DNA from: Ulva prolifera | Taxonomy: Eukaryota; Chlorophyta; Ulvophyceae; Ulvales; Ulvaceae | Direction of reading: 5' to 3' | NCBI GenBank assembly: GCA_023078555.1 | Contig: CM041200.1 | Span: 1,992,001-2,056,000, forward strand | DNA: 64,000 nt | The notes under the pieces: generated by a model | Told to the model about the DNA's origin: nothing | Databases searched by the model: none | Seen by the model: only the letters and a program-made list of their open reading frames with translations | Part shown: piece after piece, positions 1 to 12,277 of the stretch | Position numbering within the stretch: position 1 is the first letter of the stretch | Layout of the letters: each line of letters starts with the position of its first letter | Translations under genes and position numbers: made by a program

Positions 1-186
1 GACACAGCTTTCAACAAGATGTTTCCAGGGCTTTTTAGATCGACCATGTTCAAATCTATGGGCATGGAAGGAGTTAGATTTAGCGAAGTTCGCCGGCGGA
101 AACGTCTCGATAGGACTGTACAGATTTCTATGATTGGGGGCTCTGTTAGCATGCTGTATACTGCAGTATCATCGCTGCTCAGCTGA
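1..186 (+). CDS. Possible 3'-terminal exon of an unidentified gene (5' cut by window edge)
   Basis: Frame 1 is open from the first base for 61 codons and stops at TGA 184-186. The peptide has a basic stretch (RRRKR at about residues 35-39) followed by a short hydrophobic C terminus. I do not recognise a family. It could be the last exon of a gene entering from the left or a chance open frame; the lack of any start and the short length keep confidence low. Confidence 0.3.
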   Translation, partial: DTAFNKMFPGLFRSTMFKSMGMEGVRFSEVRRRKRLDRTVQISMIGGSVSMLYTAVSSLLS

Positions 187-506
187 TCGAAACGGCATTG
201 CTGTGTATGCTCTGCAGAAATCCCAGCTGTACACGAGTTACACATGCTGCCAAACTGAATTTCGGTCCTGTGCTCATGTAAACTTGATCACCTGCGTCAG
301 TCCTTCACCTGAGCACTGCGGCATCGTTTATGCCTACACTAAGCCTAGTACGGGGCTATGCCGCAATTGACAGAGTGCCAATGACTACACACTGCGATGA
401 CGATGCACCACAGCACAAGCACAGGCCTCGCCTTGCATGCGAACGACTGCCATGTAGTGGGGATAATCAGTAACCCCCCCCCCCCTCGCCTCCTGCGCAT
501 GCAACC
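187..506. other. Gap between convergent gene ends; poly-C tract
   Basis: No gene is supported here. The stretch lies between the end of the left-edge frame and the stop codon of the minus-strand metalloprotease, so it probably holds that gene's 3' UTR. A run of 12 C occupies 474-485. Confidence 0.5.
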
Positions 507-2422
507 TCATAGCTTGGGCAGCAGTGTGACAGTGTCCTTGATGATAAGAAACACGCCTACGCTGACAAGCAGCAGGAAGCCAGACGCCATGAATGATGCC
601 TCCACCTCCTTGGGTAGCTTCTTCCCTTGCCTGATGGCCTCGATGAGCAGCAGCAGCAGGTACCCACCGTCCAGCGCCGGCAGCGGCAGCACGTTGACGA
701 CAGCAAGATTGATGTTCACCACCGCCGCGAAGGAGTACAGGCCTGCAATTGCAATCTGTCGTCAGCACACCGATCCACCCATAGCCTGCATGGGCACCCG
801 CTCTGCCTCGCTTGTTCTTCCAGCATTCTGGTGACACTACACATGTGACGGTACATGAGGTTTGCGTTCATGCCATGCCAGACAATCCACGAGTGTGATG
901 CAGGACGTATAACGGGCACGCTGATGCGTGCTGTGAGGCCGACGTTCGGCGAATCATGCAGGGGTGTACGGGGTTGGTTGTGCACCTGCAGGGCTTTCAC
1001 GAGCTACCTGCGAGCCGACGGCGACGACAGCGACCGGGCTGGATACGCTGTCTTTTGCCTGATCAAAGTTCTTGACCATTGCGGCAAGGCCATTAGAAGT
1101 CGCTGTCAGCAGCCGCCAGATCTCCTTAGTCGACTGCTGCAGAAGCTCCACAGGGCCAGACGCCTTCCTCCGCTCGACGTCAACGTTACCCTGCAGCTGC
1201 ACCCCAATCTTGCCTTTGCCATCAGCCCCAATGTCTGGCAGGACCTGGACGTGCTGGATTCCCTCTGGTCGTGCGATTGTCAAGTCAATCGAAATGTCGC
1301 GGTGCTCCTTGATTGATTGGACCACCGTCTGCACTGCCGCTGGACCTGCACATCATCAATCAGACTGCCATAAACAGGTCAGCAGGACATAGGGCTTTGA
1401 GCTGATGTGCAGGGATGAAAGGATCTGGCGGGACAATGCCCTCAGGGTGCAGAGTGGTCGCTGCTGTCACTGTACAGCGCTGCAAAATCGAGCCTGGGGT
1501 CAACATTGATTGGCTGCACCTTTGCAGTGATTCCAGCGCATGGCCACGGACGGAAGCATACCTGGGGCCACCACCTGATCGTCAAGGGCAAGGACTACAT
1601 CACCAGGCCTGACACCATATCGGTCTGCTGCAGAGCCTTTCATCACAATGGGGACCCGCACGCCAGGACTGTATGTTGTCAGCATGTACCCAATATTCTG
1701 CACTTGTGCGACCGTGACCATGAAGGCCAGGATCACATTGAAGACAACCCCTGCACAAGCACATCCTTCCAGCTGAAATCTGGGAGGGGCAGGGCAGGGC
1801 AATGACGCAGACAACTCATCAGGGAGATTGCGGTGAGCAAGCTCGTGTGAAGCATACCAGCAGATATGACCCAGAACCGGTCCAAGATCGGCCGGTTCTT
1901 CAGTAAATCGGGATCGTCCTCTGGGTATGGGCAGTCTTCATCATTGTCTGGGAAGGCGACAAAACCTCCAAGGGGGAAAGCTCTTACCGAGTATTCTACA
2001 TCCCCCGCTTTATAGCTCCAGAGTGAGGGTCCAAAGCCAATCGCAAACTTCGAGACGTGTATGCCTTGTACACGCGCGGCCGTGAAGTGGCCGAGCTCGT
2101 GGAAAGCGACTATGGCGCACAGAATGAGAATGGCCTGCAATGTCGAGATGGGGCCTTGTAAATCAGGCAGCAGTCCCATCACACCACCCATCCCCGAGGC
2201 AAGAAGCGTTGTGAGGAACATTCTTTGGTGTCCCTTCCCCGGAGCCCATTGTTCCACATCACTGACGCTTTGCACGGAATTGGCGCGATCGTCATCTTTG
2301 CGCAGCCCACAGCAAACGCTTAAGGATCTACGGGTCACTGGTATTGCCGGCGTGAAGCGCAGATGCCTAGATCGAAGCGCGGGGGTCCCGGCAGCGGGGC
2401 GCAAACAGGATGCGGTCGACAT
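507..2422 (-). CDS. Chloroplast-type site-2 metalloprotease (M50, ARASP/RseP-like)
   Basis: Intramembrane zinc protease of the site-2 protease family; plant relatives (ARASP, EGY) sit in plastid membranes. Four exons: 1858-2422, 1562-1750, 986-1345 and 507-742 (minus strand), joining to 449 codons of protein plus a stop. The first about 45 residues are rich in S, R, A and P and look like a plastid transit peptide. The zinc motif HELGH is at residues 108-112. A PDZ-like segment follows in exons 2-3 and the second conserved motif, LPALDGG, lies near residue 390 in exon 4. All three introns follow GT-AG and keep the frame. Activity and plastid location are inferred from family and N terminus. 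Confidence 0.93.
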
Positions 2423-3773
2423 GGCTCGACGCTCTCGTGATTGCTAATGCGCACCTAGGACCTACAACGAGAAGGATCAGACCAGCAATCGTATTCTGTC
2501 CTGATATTCCGCCAGGAGGCGAGAACTGCGAATTATGGGATGGCAACACTCGTACTAGTAGCCCACAGGGGAACACCAACGCTACACTGCCCAGCCCTAG
2601 ACCTCTGTACGCGCCAATGCAGCAGATCTGCCAGTGCTGTCCATTCATAGGGCTTCTTGTGTTTGGAACGGTAGCATCGCGATGCATCGCTTGGACAGCG
2701 GCACTCTCGAGACAGCGAGGGCACGACCGGTGCGATGCGGTCTGGTCGCCGGGATTGGAGCTGTATCGTCAGTCCCGGTGCTAACATCACATCGCCAGTG
2801 CGTATTCGAAATCAACAAGACCACTTCTGCACGAGTCTTCCCTCTCAGGGGCTTCACTTGGCTGCTGCATGCTTTCGGAGACTTGGGTTGCAAACGCTCC
2901 GCTGCGGATCGGGACGACCACACACTCACGAGCTTGCTCACACTCAATACAAAAGTTACAGTCATGCAGTCCGACAAGGTGCGGCATCGTGAATCTGGTC
3001 GCCTGGCGTTTCGAAGGCCATGTGACGTGGCAACTACATGCCAGACGGGCCTTCGCGAGTTTGAAGGGAACTCTACGGTACCTAATCATTCGTTGCTGTC
3101 GCTGTTGTGCACTTTGGATTTCACTGTACGTTTTGTACCTGTCGCCGACATTTCCGTTTCGCCGGACATACTGCCGGCATGCCGCTGGGCATCTTGCAGC
3201 TCCTGCATGGCTCGGCATCGACGCAGGACATGAGAGCGGCCCTCGAGCTTGAAATGTGCTTGCATACGATTGTAGTGCTTTTCTGGCTCATTCTTGATAC
3301 CGCTCGGGCACGTTAAGGCCACCATATCCTGCCTCATCAGCGCTCATCGCGATTCGATCGTAACTGTTTCCTTCCTTCGTGCGGGGTTCAACTTGCTCCC
3401 TCACGCGCAACATTCGTTTTCATATTACTTTCAACCGACTTGTTATCACCATTTGGCGCGCTGACCCACAGCAAGTATGACGTCATTTCCACGTAGACAC
3501 AGGTCTGTATCGTTTGCGTTTGAGTCCATGTCATGCTGGGACAGGTTGGTACCTGCTGGAATGATGCACGCACTAGAAAAATACACAAGCAGCTGTGAGC
3601 GTTCTATATTGGTAAGCCGCGTTTTTTGAACGTTTATGTGACTCATCCCTACGACATGTGGCCATGTGGTGAAAATCAGATCACAGTCAAAACTCCTGGT
3701 CCATCGACACTATTGCGTGACTTCGCCAGCCCCAATCCCATATCATACAACTGACATACAGCTGTGTTTGCAG
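2423..3773. other. Intergenic region between divergent metalloprotease and catalase genes
   Basis: Several overlapping frames exist on both strands but none matches a family I know. The best candidate is a minus-strand frame at 3086-3337 encoding about 83 residues rich in E, R, Q and H; its composition looks protein-like but no start context or splice partner stands out. The segment must also carry the promoters of the two flanking divergent genes and a short first exon of the catalase gene. Confidence 0.4.
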
Positions 3774-6090
3774 CTGCGCCCAGACTCGGCCAACGATTCC
3801 CGTCACTGGACAACCAATGGTGGAGCGCCCGTTTGGAACAACATATCCAGTTTGACGGTTGGTGAGCGGGGGCCCGTCTTACTCGAGGACTATCACCTAG
3901 TGGAGAAGCTTGCCAACTTTGATAGAGAGCGCATCCCGGAACGCGTTGTGCATGCTAGGGGAGCTGCTGCAAAGGGATTCTTTGAGGTCACACATGACAT
4001 ATCACATCTAACTTGCGCGGACTTCCTGCGTGCACCAGGAGTTCAGACTCCTGTGGCTGTCAGATTCTCTACAGTCATTCATGAGCGCGGTTCTCCAGAG
4101 ACCATTCGCGATCCCCGTGGCTTTGCGGTGAAGTTTTATACTCGTGAGGGTATGTTTCAAATGCTGGCACTTGTTCAACGCGAGTTAGGCACATGTCTGA
4201 TCACCTGTGACCAGAGGTGTCTTCAATTGCTGATCAGCAATTGATCAACGATGCTTGTGGGTCTCCGGAATTACACCCTCCTGTGTCCGGATTTGTATCC
4301 CTCCTGTGTCCGGATTTGTAGCATACAATGACACATGCACCTGGTGTTGTTGGCGGCGATAACGGACCCGGATTTCCGAGGGGTCAATTATCATATGGAT
4401 GTGGCTACACATTGACACATACATCCATATACTACATACATATACCTGGGGTACATGGTGCAGGCAATTATGACATGGTCGGCAATAACATGCCAGTGTT
4501 CTTCATCAGGGATGGCATATCGTTCCCTGACATGGTGCACGCCCTCAAGCCAAACCCGCGCAATCACATCCAGGAGTGGTGTGTGTTCCATTCATGGACT
4601 TATGAATTGAGCGGGCTGTCTGGGGGGTGTATGTGTGGTACGTCCTCAGAACAAGATATGATTCTCAGAGCATGTTTGCAGGTGGCGCATCTGGGATTTC
4701 TTCTCGCATCATCCTGAAAGCTGCCATATGTTCACATTCCTGCTGGACGATGTTGGCATCCCCCTGAACTACCGCCACATGCCTGGATTTGGCGTGCACA
4801 CGTTCAAGCTTCTTAATCAGGCAGGCAGAGAGGTTTATGTGAAGTTCCATTGGCTCCCCAAGTGCGGTATGTGTTCGATGCTGATTTCAACATTCTGTCA
4901 CATAGCACAGTGGAGCTGTGCTCAATCACAGCTGGTGCTGCGGGCCACCTCATCTGCTGCGTCTCTACATGTAAGAGTCGCTCTATATATATATATATAT
5001 ATATATATATCAGCATTGCCTTACTTCTGCTGGATGCAGGGGAAAAGAATCTATTGGACCACGAGGCAGAGCAGGTCGGTGGCAAGAATCACTCACATGC
5101 CACCGCAGACCTGTTCGAGGCCATCGAGCGTGGTGATTTTCCGGAGTGGACTCTTTGTGTCCAGACGCTGGACCCGCGTGATGAGGACCGCTTTGACTTT
5201 GACCCACTGGATGTCACCAAAGTCTGGCCCGAGAACCTCTTCCCCCTGCAGCCCGTGGGTCGCATGGTCCTGAATGTGAACCCAGATAATTTCCACAACG
5301 ACAATGAAAGCATCGCATTTGCACCTGCTATGATAGTTCCAGGCATTGGGTACTCGGAGGACAAGCTGTTGCAGACTCGCATCTTCAGTTACCCCGACAC
5401 GCAGCGCCACCGCCTTGGGCCCAACTACCTGCAGCTACCGATCAATGCTCCCAAATGCCCATTCCACAATAATCACCATGATGGCGCTATGAACATGGTT
5501 GACCGACAGGAAGAAGTCAACTACTTTCCAAGTCGCCATGATCCAGCACAGCATGCGCAGCCGTACCCACAGAATTCTAAGGTTCTGCAAGGTCAGCGAG
5601 AGCGGAAGATGATTGCCAAAGAAAATAATTTTTCCCAGGTGTGGTTGCAGCTCTTCCATCTTGTATATGTCCGGTAGCTTTTGCAACCCAGTAGAATTGT
5701 CAGCGGTAGTCAGTATTTTTACCCCTTCGGCATGTGTTCACGTTATCTGAGTTGTCAATTTCCAACAGGATATGGCTAAGTGAATGCAGGTTTTTTTTTT
5801 ATTTTTAACGTGAGTTCAGACTTGTTCCCTCCAAGTCAGTTGCGCATCATGATCAAAAGTGATCAGAGCCTTCTTACTGACTGGTAATTTTGTTGTTCCA
5901 GGCTGGTGCAAGGTGGCGGAGCTTTGACAAGGCCAGGCAAGATCGATTTGTGGAACGCGTTGCAGATGCACTGATGGCTGAGCGGGTGACGCCAGAGGTG
6001 AGACGAATTTGGATTGGTTACTGGAGCCAGTGTGATCCTCAATTGGGGCAGCATTTGGCGCGCCTGCTGCAGCAGCATTCGATGCTGTAA
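3774..6090 (+). CDS. Catalase (monofunctional haem catalase, SML C terminus)
   Basis: Decomposes hydrogen peroxide, expected in peroxisomes. Exons 3774-4149, 4464-4578, 4682-4866, 5040-5638 and 5902-6090 join to 487 residues. The family is about 492, so only about five N-terminal residues are missing. They should lie in a micro-exon upstream, since exon 3774 begins at a clean 3' splice site with no in-frame ATG before it. Visible hallmarks are the catalytic His in [11 protein letters not shown], the [10 protein letters not shown] block, and the haem-ligand Tyr in [14 protein letters not shown]. The protein ends in SML, a variant PTS1 peroxisomal import signal. A TGTAA sequence near 6279 could be the polyadenylation signal used in green algae. 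Identity is certain; the start is unresolved. Confidence 0.96.
4276..4320. repeat. 22-bp direct repeat, two copies, in catalase intron
   Basis: Two identical 22-bp units (4276-4297 and 4299-4320), separated by one base, lie in the intron between catalase exons 3774-4149 and 4464-4578. No function is suggested. Confidence 0.85.
4984..5010. repeat. (TA)n microsatellite in catalase intron
   Basis: About 13 TA dinucleotides, directly visible, in the intron before exon 5040-5638. Confidence 0.95.
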
Positions 6091-7194
6091 TTTGAGCCAG
6101 GTTGAGTCGTCAGCCGACGGCAGGAGCACTGGAATGGTCGCGTTGTACACATCAGATCTATGCGCATGGTTGCAACGACACTTGAACGGTCACCGGAACA
6201 AGCTTTATTATTATGTATGCAGTGTGCTGCGTTGATAGCTGTGTATCTGTACCTCGAGATGTCATGATCAATGCCAGATGTAAAACCTTGTGTAGCAGTA
6301 CAGGATGACGTTTTGGTACTGTACCTCATGGATTTGTGCTGCTGTGACGTGTGTGAAAACGACAACAGTTCCGTTGTGATATGCAATAACCCTTGGTCAG
6401 AAGTCAACTTGAGTGAGTCCTGGTTTTGTGACGCTTGCTCGTGATTCTCAGCCTGTACTCCCAAAATATACAGAATGTATAATGTGCTGTGAGCACATGC
6501 GAAAAGTGTATCCTTTGTTTTACAGAAGATGCTGATCGGTGGCAACCACGACTGATATCTATGACAAGCAGCATCCAACAGTACTCAGCTCATTCCATTG
6601 GTGCCCTTGTGAGCCACATTCGTACATCCAACACCAGCACATCAAAACACACGGGTGTCCGCACAAGTAGGGCTGCAGGAAGGGCGGACTAAATGATGAT
6701 ATGGATGTCAGGAGACAACTTGACTTGGTGAGCCCGAACATGCCCAATGTAAGCAATCATGCAACCATGTGTGATGTCCGTCCAAAACCCAATATGCAGA
6801 TGCCAATAGCGGAACGACAAACTCTGAAATGATGGTAGCCATACCCAGCCTGTGTGCCTTGCGAACGAATAACCCAAATCGTGCAAAGATATTGTTGGCC
6901 AACATCCAGCCCGACATCCAGCGCATCGCAAAAACACATGAGTCTTCTCCCACAGCTGATCACATCGTGGCATGACTTGCAGCGAAGGACGAGTTGAGAA
7001 AGTCTCCAATCGCCATCCTGAGTAATGCCAGAACATGGTGGCACGTAGCAGTACCTCGAGCCCGAATGTTCATGGTCCAACAGCCCAGTGCGAGCTGTTA
7101 CGAACGGTTTTCACTGCTACCAGTTTCCAACGAATCCATGCAGCATATCATCCTGACGGAAAAGCGCTCAGTTGAAGTCAAGCATGTTGCTTTG
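6091..7194. other. Gap between convergent catalase and TMEM216-like genes
   Basis: No supported gene. A TGTAA at about 6279 may mark the catalase mRNA end. A minus-strand frame at 6708-6953 encodes a rather hydrophobic peptide, but it has no family resemblance and lies in what should be the 3' side of the TMEM216-like gene. Confidence 0.45.
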
Positions 7195-7915
7195 TTACGG
7201 TGCCAACCTGAGCATACGGATCATGGGCAGCAGTGCCAAGCACAATTGCAAAATGACAAATGCCATTGCAGTGCCTCCCAAAATTTGCTCAATGCGGAGC
7301 CTGCAGGACACGCATATGTAACGTCACGTGCGTCCTCGGCAGTGTTTCGTCTTTTTGATGAATTGAAATAGCCGTTGCCAAGGTACATACACATATATTT
7401 GCCAGCTGGTGTAATATGCCAAGAAGAGGAGCACAGCTGGTGTAATAGCAATCATGAGAATGACATGGACAAGTTTCTCTGCTTTATTTCCACTAGAGCC
7501 CAGTTGCAGACGTGGGACTTCCACGACCACGTAGAGAAATAGAAACATTATTTCCATAGCAAACCCACCCTGGCTGTACGGTAAATTCCACCCTGCACCA
7601 TCGCCATGCAACTCGAGATCGCAGCATACCATGGTGAACACCACTGCAGACAGAAGGTCGAGAGCCCAACGCACCTTTGTAAATGCATATTGCTGAAGAT
7701 ACTGTGCAAAACAAAACATCAAACCACCGTCCAAAGTACAATGCGACCTCTAAAGGCACACATGTAACCACTGCCCTGCCACCTGCACAACAATACTCAC
7801 CACACCACAATAGCGATACACATCTTAGCCTGTGTGATGAGAATTCGCGCCCATCCCACCGTATCCACTTTGTGGTTGACAAAGTGCCGACAGAGAACGC
7901 TTGAGGCACACCCAT
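7195..7915 (-). CDS. TMEM17/TMEM216 family transmembrane protein (ciliary transition zone)
   Basis: Small tetraspan protein of the family containing TMEM216, TMEM17 and TMEM80, which work with the MKS complex at the ciliary transition zone. Exons 7675-7915, 7391-7592 and 7195-7300 (minus) join to 182 residues; all junctions are GT-AG and in frame. Four hydrophobic segments are visible. The family pattern is clear: a VPLEVALYF-type start of TM1, the motif IYKG at the first exon junction followed by LPY, then a FLYVVVEVPRL segment, and YVLRIEQILGG before TM4. The N-terminal about 40 residues before TM1 are poorly conserved, so the true start may be further in than 7915. Which paralogue it is cannot be settled by eye. 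Confidence 0.8.
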
Positions 7916-9656
7916 GAAGCCAAACCTTCGCTAAACAAGCGGAAAAAGCGTTGATTGATCAAGTGCTACGCAAGTTCAGCTAAATGCAGTGCTTTAAGTC
8001 TCAGCGTATGCTGCATAGAACCTCAGGAACCTGGGAAGTCATTCGAAGAGCTAGCACGTCCAAAAGTGCAGGATAACTTCGCTCAGTTCCTTGTTTGACG
8101 CTTTGTCTGACCGTACAGGCCGACCGCGTTGTTATAGGCCAAAAGCGTCATCAACACTTTTCAGCCCTTGTGGTCACGACGTGCTTGCGAAGCTCGGGTC
8201 CGATCTATTTCGTCCCCTCCACGCATGAACTTTCGGCGTTACTGACCTGAGGAAATGAGGGGAAGTATTGGGAAGCTGATAGATAGATACGCAGGCCGGG
8301 TAGGCACCACGGCCCGCAATGTCACCCGTACCACTCACCGCTAATAAACAGTTTTGCAGCATCCATGTACCTCATGCATGTATGAATTTTGGGAGGCCGT
8401 CACTGGGAGCCGAACTTGGCCAGGCAAGGCAATTGGCACAACAGACGCCTGTTATACCACATCGACCAGCCTCCCCGTCGACGTGCAGAAAGCTTACACA
8501 GCTGTCTATATTACACCGGAACCAGGGAAATACATATCCAAGAATGCGGTAGGAAATCATAAGCGTTCAATTGAAACGCATTCGGTGGTTTGTTTCCCGT
8601 ACAGCGAAAACGGACGGACCGCGCGGCACTGTCCACAAAGTCGCGCTCTGTCTTGCACGGTAATATATGGACCTCAGTATGTCTGCAGCAGGGTGATGTG
8701 TGCGCACACGCTGACCGTTCACTTGAACATGATGTGTGCGCGCACGAAAATGGCCGCCGACGTGACTTGCACGTTTTCGAGCCTTCTCAAATGCTTCATT
8801 CGCGTGATGTGTTCGTGCACGAGGGCGCCACGTATCGATCGCGGAGTGAGTATCGTATGGATCAGGCTCCACCACGTACTGGCGATTCGCTTCCATGCCA
8901 TGCATTGTGAAATTAGTATTATCGCGCCGACACTCGAACTCGGAGCGCAGTTGGTCAATGGTATTGTCTCATGCAGCTGCAAAAAAGTTTAATCAAGGCT
9001 GCCGACCATGTACATGGTCGCACGTGCGAAGATCAGCGCTGATACCACGGACTCACATGACACTACCAATGAGTGGAGGGACCGCCACAATGTACTAAGC
9101 ATATGCCAGCGTATCCATACACGTGGATCGGTAGCTTCGCCGGGCTACACGTACCATACATGTACGTCTTTACAGTAAGCATACAACTTACATATGTGGC
9201 AGAAATTCCCCCCCCCCCCCCCCCTCCTCCAGCAGGCGATGAAGGACGAACTGTTTGTCATTCCAGTTGTGACATGTTTTCCTGATCGTGCGTCTGCAAA
9301 TTTGGGCTAGCCCTGTCGCAGATATCTCGAGCACTCGCACACTTCACTTACCCCACGCTATCTTCTCAGCCGCTGCTCAGGGAGAGATTTGGAGAACAGT
9401 CGCAGAATTGCCCAAAGCGATGAAGACTTGGGGGGCCATGTCGATGAACACTGCCCAGAAGGCAGGAAACACAAGCCTGCCTGTAAACTTCCCTCTAGAC
9501 TATGGGAAGCGTCTGACCTGAAGGATCTTTTGATTAGCTACACTATACGATTGAGTTTGTCGAAAACCCAAATTTATAACACTGCAAGGACTGCCCAGAA
9601 ATCATGACATGTTGTTACATGTAACGAGCTTACGGTTCATTTGCATACAGCATTTG
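7916..9656. other. Gene-poor interval with poly-C run
   Basis: A long plus-strand frame (8354-8992) overlaps an equally long minus-strand one, matches no family and is probably non-coding. A 17-bp poly-C run lies at 9208-9224. Degenerate copies of a GTGTGCGCAC-like motif occur around 8690-8830. Nothing else is supported. Confidence 0.45.
9208..9224. repeat. Poly-C homopolymer (17 C)
   Basis: Directly visible homopolymer, followed by TCCTCC. Confidence 0.95.
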
Positions 9657-11489
9657 CTATCTCCGCCCACGCTTTGGATGTCTTCCTCCGCCTCGTCCAC
9701 CCTGAATTGGACGTTTGTTTCGCTTTGCTGCATCTCGTTTTGCAACATCGCCATGGATCCTTTTCCAAACAGCGGCCTCTTCTTCACCTGCCAATAAAGT
9801 CAGCTTGAACTTTTTCCCATCCTCAACCTCAATTTCACCAGCTGCGTCCCCCTGCTCAAGCAGAGCTTCCGCATTATTCTTCGCCATGAACCTGATCACT
9901 CCAGTGCTGCTTCCCTGCATTCAAGACCTAAGATCATGGAAATGCAGCCGAGTGAGCTGTTTTGAGAACCGTTCGTTGTGCTCAGCTGCAGGCAATACCT
10001 TAGAAACAATTGCCTTGGGTGGAGCACACCATGGTATACTCAACGAATCGAACTCCCTTCGTCTGGCCTCCAAACGTGTCTCTCAAGTTCTTTCCGGATC
10101 CGAGCCCGTCAGTCTCGCCGATGACATCAAAGCGGACCAGCAACTCTTTGTCTTCATCTTGCACAACAAAAGGCTTATCCTCACCTGCTGACGTCCGCGC
10201 AGTGGCTGAGCCTGATTTATCTTCCTTGGCCTCGTCAGATGCATTTGCTGACGGACTGGGGTCAGATGCCGGCTGAGTGTTCCGATTCTCCTGATTCAGG
10301 GGCTCAGGGTCAGGAGGCAATCCATCTACTGTCAGAACTGGTCGGAAGACATCCACATGTTGTGCATCTTTCCTTTCTTTGCGGTCCTACAGCGCCCAGG
10401 GCCGATGTGACATTGTACTCGGCGGGATCTGAAGCTTCAAGTCTGCAGTGCCCAGATTTGCATCAACCACACACGATGTCTTGCGCACCTTTTCGAGCAG
10501 ATCTTCGTAGCTTGCCTTGGTCTGAACACGTAGGCTGGCACCTTCGTATGGTAAATCAAGGTCGAGCAACACAGATGCTTCCTCTGCTGAGCTCATCTCG
10601 ACTAGAGCTGCACCCCGAAAAACACCAGAGCCGTCCATGTCGGAATACTTCAGCAGACGTACTTGATTTACTTGCCCGTGCTTCGAAAAGTATTTCGCCA
10701 ACTTTTCGAGTGTAGTATCATATGGCAAGAGGGCAACGTGGACTGTTCTAGCTGCCACTGCAGCAATCACTTCAGTCCAATCCGTAGGCATCTGCACAGC
10801 CGCAGATGAGATCATTACGTTGGAGAGCTTGCCCTTCATGCACAGCAACATGTCCCGAATTCAGAGGTGTAGGAGTCGTACATCTTTCCTACGGATCTGG
10901 TAGCCGTCCTCAGAGATCTCAACCATGTCGGACTCTTGCATAACTGCTGCCACCGTGTCGATAGCGTCATCTGACACCGCATCGGGATTTTTCCACTCTT
11001 GCTGCAAAATTGGAAAGGAGCCGGTCAGCACTATAGCATGGCCCCAGTGATGCAGATGTAGCTTACAGCAGCCATAGCACAAGCAAGACACATACCCCGA
11101 GGATGCTCTGCACTCGAGCGAATGCAATGACAACGGAAAGATCCACCCCTACAGCCACCACAAGGATCATGATTGTAGTATATGTCAGCAGCAGGGAGTT
11201 TGGCGGGGTTGGATCGCACATCCTCCTTCCGCTTGACATTCTCCTTTCAGAAATCTGTCAAACGGCAGATTGCTATCACTAAAATAAAAATCGATCTGCA
11301 AAACATGATCCCTGGTTAATTGTACCGGGAACTTTCTTAAGCTCATCAGATGCCTTCATGCGTGGCAGCAGCGTGAGCAGGAGTGCCCGCAATGCCGCCT
11401 GCTTTGGAATGGCACGCATCAACACCGAAAATTTCCGAAAGCGTCACCTGTTTGAGAAGTCTTTCCTTAGTGTCCTGGGCCAGCTTCAT
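9657..11489 (-). CDS. La protein (LARP3): La motif, RRM and xRRM
   Basis: RNA chaperone that binds the 3' oligo-U of RNA polymerase III transcripts in the nucleus. Seven exons (minus): 11448-11489, 11220-11295, 11096-11148, 10882-11001, 10489-10791, 10030-10386 and 9657-9914; 402 residues. The La motif spans about residues 10-97, with the hallmark FYFSDSNLPFDRFL and, across the exon 2/3 junction, GGWVDLSVVIAFARVQ. An RRM follows at about 110-190 (VHVALLP; GAALVEM). A second, La-type C-terminal RRM at about 270-370 contains VRFDVIG, GVRFVEY and GVIRFM, followed by a basic tail ending GGGRHPKRGRR. Short first exons and a split La motif are typical of this genome. The start at 11489 is the only ATG close before the La motif and fits the family. 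Confidence 0.93.
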
Positions 11490-12277
11490 AGCTGTTCTGA
11501 TCAATCTGCAAATCGATTTGAACAATATACATGTATGGCGCCTGCCTACGGCCTCCAAGCTGTCGTGCTTGTTGACACGCACACTGATGAGAAGGCTGCA
11601 CGGGGTGCAGCGTCAGTCCGCGTATGCAGTGGAGCGCTCGGAAATTCCAATGCCTTGTGTGATCTATGTGTTGTTTCCCCTGCAGATCGTATGCGTATTC
11701 TTGCACGCTGTGCTGGAAGGCCGACATGCATGAGTTCCGGGCCTTCGATCCTGCATGCTGGCATGCGCAGATGAGGAATGGCGGCTGCACTGTTTGCAAG
11801 TACAATCACGATGCTCAAAGTGAAAGCGTTCTACCGTGTAGCTATGCTTCGTCGAGCTTCACTTCTTCCAGTGCTCACAGCGCCAAGGGAAATCCTCACA
11901 TCCCCGAAACACTCTGTGTGAAGTGACATCTCAAATTTCCTAGAAAGTCTGAATTTGTAGACGTGAAGGCATCCAGGACTAGAATTAGGAGTTCAATTGC
12001 GAACTCGCCCGGGGCTCGGACTCGCCTGGAACTGAGCACAGGCGGAAGCCTGGCCTGCGGCTTACACTCACGATCATGCGTGAAATTCCAATATATCAGG
12101 TAATCATCACTGCTACATGGGCTTCTGTAAGTATGAAATATTGGATGTAGCAGCATATGAGCGATCGTAATTGATCTCCTCAAGTTGATGCGGCTGCACA
12201 GCTCTAAAAAACGTCGCGCACTACACCGACTGGGAGTGCGGCAGCTGATACTATCAGGTACATAGCATCTGTTGCAG
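11490..12277. other. Divergent promoter region between La and PhzF-like genes
   Basis: No recognised protein. The region should hold both promoters and the missing first exon of the PhzF-like gene: exon 12278 starts right after a 3' splice site and needs a few upstream codons ending at phase 0. A candidate 5' splice site lies at about 12258, but its frame hits a stop with no ATG, so I left it unplaced. Confidence 0.4.

Noticed and set aside
6708..7080. Minus-strand hydrophobic frame after the TMEM216-like gene
   Set aside because: The TMEM216-like protein already ends at a proper length; no splice junction links the two.
8354..8992. Long plus-strand open frame of 212 codons
   Set aside because: Overlaps comparable frames on the other strand, resembles no family, and has no splice or start context.
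11220..11295. Apparent frameshift in the La motif after FDRFLK
   Set aside because: Resolved by the 11219/11149 intron: joining T to GG gives GGWVDL and restores the family sequence.
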